A DNA stretch of 5,293 nucleotides from JBFKOL01 sp041628815 (GTDB lineage: Bacteria; Bacteroidota; Bacteroidia; Chitinophagales; Saprospiraceae): assembly GCA_041628815.1 (NCBI GenBank), contig JBFKOL010000308.1:1-5293 (forward strand), written 5' to 3'. The notes beneath the pieces are model-generated. The model ran no database searches and had not been told where the DNA came from. It worked only from the letters and a program-made list of their open reading frames with translations. The translations under genes and the position numbers were made by a program. This document shows positions 1 through 5,293 of this stretch, in pieces; position 1 is the stretch's first letter, and each line of letters begins with the position of its first letter.

Positions 1-206
1 AAGTTTATGGCGACTCATTGATCCGTCATTGGGTCAATGGTGTACAGGTCATGGAGTACACCCACCCGGTCATTGGAGGGGGTGTCGTCAACGGCTTTGA
101 TCCAGAAATTAAAAAAGACGGTCAGCCTCTAACTTCCGGATACATCGCCTTACAAAGCGAAAGCCATCCGATCCATTTCAGGAAGGTGGAGATCCTTGAG
201 TTGTGA
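1..206 (+). CDS. DUF1080 / 3-keto-disaccharide hydrolase domain protein, C-terminal fragment
   Basis: The frame is open from the left edge (first full codon at 3) to a TGA at 204-206, giving the last 67 residues of a longer protein. A TTG at 18 could be read as a start, but the frame continues upstream (VYGDS before LIRHWVNG), so this is an internal codon of a gene cut by the window. The residues match the C-terminal end of the DUF1080 family (Pfam 3-keto-disaccharide hydrolase, a concanavalin-like jelly-roll fold). They include a strand with RHWVNGVQVMEY, a DGQPLTSGYIALQ segment, and the final SESHPIHFRKVEILEL, which resembles the family's 'GYIALQ.ESHPIEFR.IEI' ending. Family members are usually secreted and act on carbohydrates, some on 3-keto-glycosides. 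The catalytic part and any signal peptide lie outside the window, so substrate and location cannot be judged. The gene converges on tamL and is not part of that operon. Confidence 0.85.
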   Translation, partial: VYGDSLIRHWVNGVQVMEYTHPVIGGGVVNGFDPEIKKDGQPLTSGYIALQSESHPIHFRKVEILEL

Positions 207-428
207 AGAAGTCAATATTCTATAGTCAGTAGTAAGTTGTAAAGCTGGAAAGTACAGGAGTGCTGATAGCAACTTAGCCAAAGTCATATCAAGAAGATTC
301 TATTCATCGAAATCATTTCGATATTGACAGCTGAAAGATGCATCTATTGACCCATGTTGTAAAACTATCGAAAGCTACCCCTACAACAGAGCACAATGTT
401 GTCCTGAACTAAAGCCATCCAAGTGCAA
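207..428. other. Convergent intergenic region, non-coding
   Basis: This 222-bp AT-rich gap lies between the stop codons of two converging genes. I see no plausible gene in it, and no GC-rich hairpin followed by a T-run on either strand. It holds one short perfect palindrome (306-322) and a weak 7-bp inverted repeat, TGTTGTA at 355-361 with TACAACA at 382-388, separated by 20 nt. The octamer GTTGTAAA occurs at 236-243 and again at 356-363. Since both flanking genes end here, termination rather than initiation is the expected function, but the sequence does not show it clearly. Confidence 0.6.
306..322. repeat. Perfect 8-bp palindrome, possible weak hairpin
   Basis: ATCGAAAT and ATTTCGAT flank a single C at 314, giving a perfect 17-nt inverted repeat. 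As RNA it could form a 7-bp stem with a 3-nt loop on either strand. The stem has only two G-C pairs and no T-tract follows on either side, so it is a poor intrinsic terminator. It could be a weak bidirectional 3'-end stem-loop, a protein-binding palindrome, or chance. ATCGAAA appears once more nearby at 367-373. Confidence 0.35.
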
Positions 429-2732
429 TCAGAAAGGATACCCCAATGCCAGGTGCCACACGATGTTTTCTTTTCTCCACCCCTTATCGAAGAGATCAAT
501 ATCTCGTAGCGTCCACCTGAATGCTCCCGGCCCCGCGGGTTTTCTTAAGGCAAAGGCGCCATCTAGCCTTATTACGAAATAAGTGAAATCCAAACGCAAA
601 CCAAGTCCTGTCCCCATTGCGATTTCCTTATAAAAACCGCCAAGTTTGAATGTTCCTTCGGGGATGGCATCGGTACCGGTAAGCCAAATATTGCCGGCAT
701 CGATAAATACAGCGCCTTTCAGATATCTTATCAAAGGGAACCGGTATTCCGCATTCATTTCCAACTTGAGATTTCCGGTTTGATCAAGGAATTGGTCTTC
801 TGTCGAGACTCCCGGATCCAGTGTAGGTAAAAAGGAGCCCGGCCCCAGTGCTCTCAGTTGAAATGCTCGAAGTCCATTTGCTCCTCCCATGGTAAATTGC
901 CTGCTGTAAGGCATGAATTCACTGTTTCCATATGCGAACCCCATCCCGGTGTTGACCCTTAGAATCAAGGTTTGGTTTCCGATGTAATGAAAATGTCTAA
1001 AATCCAAATTCAATTTAATGAATTGCGAAATGGGCAGGTCAAACCATGTATTTAAGTCGTCGGCATTGTTTTTCTGGATAAGCCCTGAGACTAGATTGAG
1101 CATATTACCTGAACTTTCTACTTCAAGATTGGCAAAAATTGCATTATTGCGTCCCCTGGTAGAAGGTCTCGTCCAACTCATGTGATAGGTCAGTCCTCCG
1201 ATCAATACATCGTTAAAACTCTGATCGAGCCTTCTGTTCTGCCGGCGGATATCCTCAAAGTTATCGGATGTGTTGACCAGGTCAAATACCTGTATGGAAA
1301 TAGGGTACAATTCGTGTCTGAAGTTGTTATTTGACTGCCATTCATATCCTAATTGCAGTTTACCCGTATGAAATCCATAAAATCCAACCCTTTCCTCGTA
1401 TCCGATGCCCAGGGCCATAGAAGTATAGGGCATCCCCCTGATATCTAAAGGTGTTAACCTTCTTGGTCCCAGGAATCTGGGTATCCTTAGCGAGAATGTA
1501 AGGTCCAAGTTGGAGGTGTTAATGAATCGTTCGCCTTCATTCAATTGAGTAGCGAGTCCGCCTGTAAAACCTACATGCAGTTTTTCAGCTCCTAAAAAGA
1601 GATTGTCATGGTTGTAAAATGCAGAAGCCGACGAACCCAAAAAGTTTCCAGTTCGGGTATTTAACTCGAGAGACCCGGTGACGCGTTGCATCGCTCCTGG
1701 TGTGAGGCGGTAATACCTGTTAATGATCGATTGGCCATCACTCGTGTCTCTGTCTATGACAACCTGTGTGAATTTAAAGATACCCAGCCCAGCCAGGTGG
1801 CGCGTCGATAATTCCTGTTGCTTTGGTGAATAGAACGCTCCCTCTTGTTGGCGCACCAATCTGCCGAGCATTCTTTGATTGATGATGTTATCAGAGTTGA
1901 TAGCAAATACTCCTCGTCTTATCATGGCCGTATCCCGATCAACAGGTCTTGGACGAAGGCTGTAATTGGCATCAATGAATGTATTTCCGACCTTATATTT
2001 TTGATAATTGTCGCGATCGGTAGGCTTGTTGATCATGACATAAATGTCAACTGTTCTTGTTACTTGATTGGTGTCGGCGAGGAAAAAAACTTGATGAGTT
2101 GCAGCATCAAAGAATGCGCTGTCTTGCAACGCGGCGGCAATTCTGGTTCTTTCCTGGTCGATCGTTCGTCGAAGAAAGGGATCCCCTTTTCGGAGATGGG
2201 ACATGCTCGCAATGCCCATGCGGTACAAGGACAAGCCCAGGGTATCTTTTGGAAAACGTACTTTTCCTATGGAATACCTACTTGACGCTCTAACGGTGTA
2301 GGTAACATTAATTTTTTGTCCTGTTTGCAGCGTATCCATGTGGACTGTCGCGTCTAGATAACCCAGATTTTTCATCGTAACCCACAGGTTGTTTCGCGTC
2401 GTGGATGTCTTTTGCGCATCATATAATACGGGGGCTTGCCCAATTTTTTTGCCAAGCCAGCGCCACGGGCTTTTCTTCTCGAGTGGAACTCCCGTAAAAT
2501 TGTGAAATCGAAGTCTCATTTTGTTGTTCAGTTTCGGAAAGCTCACCTCTCTTAAACTCCTATGGACCGATTTCGGGTTGGTAACATTTTCCTTGTCAAC
2601 AAGATTGATTTTGGTAGCGTTGTGCAGGTAACGGTCCTCACTCAGGTGTTTGGTAGTACTGCAGGACAAGAATATCCCACCGAATAGAATCAAGACCACC
2701 ATGGGCATATGTAGCTCATTTGCTGCGATCAT
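429..2732 (-). CDS. tamL: TamL-type outer-membrane assembly lipoprotein (BamA/TamA family, Omp85 barrel)
   Basis: This 767-residue protein is a complete Omp85-superfamily protein of the lipidated TamA type found in Bacteroidota. Residues 1-24 form a lipoprotein signal (hydrophobic core MVVLILFGGIFL, then SC with Cys24), followed by STTKHLSEDRYL, a typical start of TamL proteins. Residues about 100-345 look like POTRA repeats: PVLYDAQKT with LGYLDATV near 101-130, YSIGKVRF near 153, and YKVGNTFI through GLGIFKFTQVVI near 246-326. The barrel runs from about 350 to the end. It contains the L6 motif GGANGLRAFQLRALGPGS (616-633), the strands EYRFPLIRYLKGAVFIDAGN (662-681) and GLGLRLDFTYFVIRLDG, and a terminal Phe767, the usual outer-membrane beta-signal. 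Expected role: with TamB, insertion or assembly of outer-membrane proteins or envelope components. The ATG at 2730-2732 is the first start after an in-frame TAG seven codons upstream; M9 (codon starting at 2708) is an alternative. BamA itself is less likely because of the lipobox and the tamB neighbour. Confidence 0.9.
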   Translation of the reverse strand: MIAANELHMPMVVLILFGGIFLSCSTTKHLSEDRYLHNATKINLVDKENVTNPKSVHRSLREVSFPKLNNKMRLRFHNFTGVPLEKKSPWRWLGKKIGQAPVLYDAQKTSTTRNNLWVTMKNLGYLDATVHMDTLQTGQKINVTYTVRASSRYSIGKVRFPKDTLGLSLYRMGIASMSHLRKGDPFLRRTIDQERTRIAAALQDSAFFDAATHQVFFLADTNQVTRTVDIYVMINKPTDRDNYQKYKVGNTFIDANYSLRPRPVDRDTAMIRRGVFAINSDNIINQRMLGRLVRQQEGAFYSPKQQELSTRHLAGLGIFKFTQVVIDRDTSDGQSIINRYYRLTPGAMQRVTGSLELNTRTGNFLGSSASAFYNHDNLFLGAEKLHVGFTGGLATQLNEGERFINTSNLDLTFSLRIPRFLGPRRLTPLDIRGMPYTSMALGIGYEERVGFYGFHTGKLQLGYEWQSNNNFRHELYPISIQVFDLVNTSDNFEDIRRQNRRLDQSFNDVLIGGLTYHMSWTRPSTRGRNNAIFANLEVESSGNMLNLVSGLIQKNNADDLNTWFDLPISQFIKLNLDFRHFHYIGNQTLILRVNTGMGFAYGNSEFMPYSRQFTMGGANGLRAFQLRALGPGSFLPTLDPGVSTEDQFLDQTGNLKLEMNAEYRFPLIRYLKGAVFIDAGNIWLTGTDAIPEGTFKLGGFYKEIAMGTGLGLRLDFTYFVIRLDGAFALRKPAGPGAFRWTLRDIDLFDKGWRKENIVWHLALGYPF
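831..887 (-). other. Omp85 L6-loop motif in TamL (LRAF variant)
   Basis: Residues 616-634 carry GGAN, then LRAF at 621-624, then ALGPGSF. This is the position of the conserved (V/I/L)RG(F/Y) motif of loop 6, whose Arg reaches into the barrel lumen in BamA, TamA and FhaC. Arg622 is kept and the usual Gly is Ala623. Bacteroidota members often have this GGAN...R...GPGS form, so the Ala may be normal for the lineage. Confidence 0.8.
2661..2732 (-). other. Lipoprotein signal peptide and lipobox of TamL
   Basis: These are codons 1-24 of the tamL frame. A hydrophobic core (about residues 9-22) leads into F-L-S-C, with Cys24 as the predicted lipidated residue. The -1 Ser fits a lipobox; Phe at -3 and Leu at -2 are less usual than Leu and Ala/Ser/Thr. 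No Lys or Arg precedes the core, and Glu6 makes the n-region slightly acidic, which is atypical. Starting at M9 would give a 16-residue signal, also without basic residues. The S-T-T-K after Cys and the family match support lipidation. Confidence 0.75.
2716..2732 (-). other. 17-bp overlap of tamB end and tamL start
   Basis: The tamL ATG (2730-2732) lies inside the last codons of tamB, whose TGA is at 2716-2718, in a different frame. No Shine-Dalgarno-like GGAGG precedes the ATG; the leader is A-rich (CAAAAAAGCC), as is common in Bacteroidota. The arrangement implies co-transcription and probably translational coupling. If M9 of TamL is the real start, the genes do not overlap and are separated by 5 nt. 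Confidence 0.7.
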
Positions 2733-5293
2733 CGAAGGCTTTTTTGACGACTACCCCCACACCATTTTTAGATGATTTTTCTCCGGTAAGGGTGTCGTGG
2801 TGGTCTGTCCTGTATACCCTTAATACATATTGTCCATCAGGGGTCAAGGAATATTCGAGTATAAAATTACCCATTAGGGTGGTGTTGGATTCAGATTGCC
2901 CGGATCCCTCAATGTCCAGGTTGCCCGTTGCGCTGATCCTTAATCGTTCATTGAACAGTTGTTTCGATATACCCAGACCTACCTGTGTAACAATCGAAGC
3001 TGCATAGTCCGAATTGGCTTCAGCCTGGTACGTATCCACGTTGAAATCAATTTCGACACCCTTAACATACCTGTCGGCAAGATCATTGAGGTTGTTTGTA
3101 AAAAAGCTACTTAGGCTAGATAAAGTTTGTCCGGCACCATATCTTCCAATAGAACTGCCTACAGAAGCCGTTGATCCGTCGCTAATCATAAACCCGTTAG
3201 TGAGGAGCAGTGCAAAGACCTGGTTGTTCATCTCAGTGGGATTTTGCTTGAGCTGGTTCAACTTTTGTGTCACGGCGTCCTCGATGGTACCGGAAAACGG
3301 TGATTCGGGCACTACGATGTCGAATATGATTTCCGGCTCTTCCATTCTACCTCGGATAATCATGTGCACCTCAAGGGGCATTTTTCTCCTTGCCAGGTTT
3401 AGTTCGGCAGAGGTAAGATGGGTTTCATTTTTTATCAGGCCATAAACGCTGGTTTGCAATTTATAAATGGCTGTGACCTGTAGTCCTGAATTCATGGGGT
3501 CACCGCTGAATGCAATTGAACTGCCAGGCTGGATTTCAAATTTTTTATTGACCAGCTGATCGTATGAATAGTCATATCGTCCCTCATTTACCACGTATGT
3601 CCCGAAAAGGTTAAAGCGGTTGACTGGATCGTAGCGGACAGCGAGATTTCCTGTCCCGCTGCATAATAGATGATCTCCTGTGGATTCATCAATAATGAAT
3701 TTAAAAGTGGTCTTATCGGTAAGCGAAAGGTTCAAGTTTAAATTCATCGGATATCCTCCTGTTTGTGCAAGTGATATGGAGTCGCGGATTCTAAAAGCGT
3801 CCGGAGACATGAACAGGACCAATTGATCTTCTTCAGTCCCACCGGGTGTGGTTCTGTTGATCATTGTGAGAATGGTGCCCTCGGAAGTTTCTGTCTCTAT
3901 ATTAATAAAGGGTTGTGATAGAGGCCCTTTAACCGAACCTGTGCCGCTGACATATAAATTGCCATAAAAGTCTGTATTGTCTTCTACGGCGGTCTTCATC
4001 AACTGGAAGTCGTCCAGCGTAAACCGGAGATCCGATTGTACATCCTTATAATTCCTGTGGATCAGTAAACCGGCAATAGAAGCCTCCTTTCCTCTTTCAT
4101 CCTGCAATGTCCAATCTTCCATGAAGACCGAATCTTTATGGAGGTGGATGGTGCCTTCCTTCAGTCTATAAGTTGAGTTGATTCTTGCTACCCTAAAGGT
4201 TGCATCGAGAGGATTAATGCGACCTGTCAGGGAAGGAAGGTCGAGTGGGCCAATTATGTCCAGAAAACCTGAGAGGCTTCCTTCGTTAAAACTCAGGTAG
4301 TCTTTTGTCCATGCATTCATAAGATTCAGAGAAAGACGATCCAGTTCAACACGAACGTCCATACTGTCCAATGCAGATTTCACTGAACCGTTGAAGTTGA
4401 CGCGATGGGATTCACCTTCCCATGTTCCGGATATCGCGATCATTCTATCATTTTGGAGATCATCGGATTTCAATGTTAGGTCCCCCAAGTCCATTTCTGA
4501 CGTACGAAATCCGGAAATGTGCAGGTCGGAAACAAATCTCGGTGAGCCCAGATCACCGGAAAATTGGACCGTCCCCACCATATTTCCCTGCAAATCCACA
4601 ACATTACCCGCAAAGGGTTTTACCAGGTATTCAATTGGAAACTCATAAAAATCGAGGTACATTGACATTCCGCCAACACCTCTTAGCGGCAATATTCCGT
4701 TCATTTTTAGATAACGATCACCACTCGTGGCGTATAGGTCCTTGATTCTGATGGATGAATTTGTCCACGACAAAGGATAATTGGATTCGACATCCCATGC
4801 GGTTTCTTCGACCAGGATGTCTTTTGCCAGTCTAATCGACCTGGTGGTATCATTTTGGATGGTCACCGTGCCACTGCAGACCAAATGCCGGTATGCAGAG
4901 TCGCCTGTTATCCGGACATCAAACTGTGTCAATGAATCCCAATTGCTCAGATCCAGCCGGACATGAGGAAGCAGTCCATTGGTGTGACTGACATTCGTGG
5001 CGTTTAAGTTCATGACCAGGCCTTGGATATTTTTCTGTACATCCAGCGATAATGATTCAAAATTTATACTGGAATTGTGGACATTTTTGGCATTTGTAGA
5101 AATCGATAAGCTGTCCTTCCCTATATCGAGAAAAAATAGAGTTGTCAATTCATCTGCCTCTGGTATTTTCTCACTTACGAGACGGGCGACAGGAGGAATT
5201 TTTCTTAAATAACCATGGATTACGAGTGAGTCCAAATCCTCACGGTGATCACCCGATACTTCTTCTTCGGTATAACCGATCAGATGAGCCAGT
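2716..5293 (-). CDS. tamB: TamB-like translocation/assembly module protein (DUF490), C-terminal part
   Basis: The frame ends with TGA at 2716-2718 and is open to the right edge, giving 858 visible residues. A TTG at 5233-5235 could be taken as a start, but the frame continues upstream (LAHLIGYTEEEV... to EDL), so the N-terminus, including the expected membrane anchor, lies outside. TamB proteins of this lineage are usually well over 1,000 residues, so roughly the C-terminal half is present. The visible part is nearly all short amphipathic beta-strands, as expected of the AsmA/TamB beta-groove. Modules with a G-x4-P signature recur near visible residues 246, 348 and 456. The TamB domain covers about residue 430 to the end and shows family-like stretches: GNLAVRYDPVNRFNLFG, NEGRYDYSYDQLVNKKF, NNQVFALLLTNGFM, GVEIDFNVDTY and the closing LEYSLTPDGQYVLRVYR. 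By analogy with E. coli, the C-terminus would contact the TamL POTRA or barrel region, and the groove would carry lipid or assist outer-membrane protein assembly. It overlaps tamL by 17 bp. Confidence 0.88.
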   Translation of the reverse strand, partial: LAHLIGYTEEEVSGDHREDLDSLVIHGYLRKIPPVARLVSEKIPEADELTTLFFLDIGKDSLSISTNAKNVHNSSINFESLSLDVQKNIQGLVMNLNATNVSHTNGLLPHVRLDLSNWDSLTQFDVRITGDSAYRHLVCSGTVTIQNDTTRSIRLAKDILVEETAWDVESNYPLSWTNSSIRIKDLYATSGDRYLKMNGILPLRGVGGMSMYLDFYEFPIEYLVKPFAGNVVDLQGNMVGTVQFSGDLGSPRFVSDLHISGFRTSEMDLGDLTLKSDDLQNDRMIAISGTWEGESHRVNFNGSVKSALDSMDVRVELDRLSLNLMNAWTKDYLSFNEGSLSGFLDIIGPLDLPSLTGRINPLDATFRVARINSTYRLKEGTIHLHKDSVFMEDWTLQDERGKEASIAGLLIHRNYKDVQSDLRFTLDDFQLMKTAVEDNTDFYGNLYVSGTGSVKGPLSQPFINIETETSEGTILTMINRTTPGGTEEDQLVLFMSPDAFRIRDSISLAQTGGYPMNLNLNLSLTDKTTFKFIIDESTGDHLLCSGTGNLAVRYDPVNRFNLFGTYVVNEGRYDYSYDQLVNKKFEIQPGSSIAFSGDPMNSGLQVTAIYKLQTSVYGLIKNETHLTSAELNLARRKMPLEVHMIIRGRMEEPEIIFDIVVPESPFSGTIEDAVTQKLNQLKQNPTEMNNQVFALLLTNGFMISDGSTASVGSSIGRYGAGQTLSSLSSFFTNNLNDLADRYVKGVEIDFNVDTYQAEANSDYAASIVTQVGLGISKQLFNERLRISATGNLDIEGSGQSESNTTLMGNFILEYSLTPDGQYVLRVYRTDHHDTLTGEKSSKNGVGVVVKKAFDDRSK

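Noticed and set aside
236..363. Octamer GTTGTAAA repeated 120 bp apart
   Set aside because: Two copies of an AT-rich octamer in a short AT-rich gap could easily be chance, and nothing links them to a function.
355..388. Inverted repeat TGTTGTA/TACAACA as a terminator for tamL
   Set aside because: The stem is only 7 bp with two G-C pairs and a 20-nt loop, and no T-tract follows on the - strand.
1845..2285. Open frame of 146 codons on the + strand
   Set aside because: It lies antisense within tamL, whose product matches a known family along its whole length. The antisense translation has no recognisable domain.
429..2732. BamA as the identity of the barrel protein
   Set aside because: The lipobox, the CSTTKHL start and the overlapping tamB gene favour TamL over BamA, which would be expected to have an ordinary signal peptide and more POTRA repeats.
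3014..3445. Open frame of 143 codons on the + strand
   Set aside because: It is antisense to the conserved TamB C-terminal domain, with no family resemblance and no supporting start context.
4391..4745. Two overlapping + strand open frames of 85 and 107 codons
   Set aside because: Both are antisense to the TamB beta-repeats. They overlap each other in different frames and show no coding features of their own.

Overview
The window carries the end of one gene on the + strand and two genes on the - strand, the two sides converging on a 222-bp non-coding gap. The proteins point to a member of Bacteroidota or a close relative. The outer-membrane assembly protein is a lipoprotein version of TamA (the TamL type described in Bacteroidetes/Chlorobi). 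Its N-terminus after the cysteine (CSTTKHL...) and its GGAN..R..GPGS barrel motif are typical of that lineage. No clear Shine-Dalgarno sequence precedes its start, which also fits. The genus cannot be read from this window.

Layout. Positions 1-206 (+) are the last 67 residues of a DUF1080 (3-keto-disaccharide hydrolase type) protein that begins outside the window. Positions 207-428 are a convergent intergenic gap with a short AT-rich palindrome and no convincing intrinsic terminator. Positions 429-2732 (-) are a complete tamL-like gene: a lipoprotein signal peptide, a POTRA-like periplasmic part and a C-terminal 16-strand-type beta-barrel ending in Phe. Positions 2716-5293 (-) are the C-terminal 858 residues of a TamB/DUF490 protein whose reading frame stays open to the window edge.

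How they work together. tamB lies upstream of tamL on the same strand and overlaps it by 17 bp, so the two are almost certainly one transcription unit encoding a translocation and assembly module (TAM). By analogy with Proteobacteria, TamB would span the periplasm as a long beta-groove and dock by its C-terminus to the outer-membrane barrel protein. The DUF1080 gene is on the opposite strand and has no evident functional link.

I found no RNA gene, mobile element, CRISPR array or clearly new system. The points most worth a second look are details of the TAM itself: a signal peptide with no basic residue, an Ala in the normally RG-containing L6 motif, and two lone TamB cysteines in matching HLxCSGT contexts.
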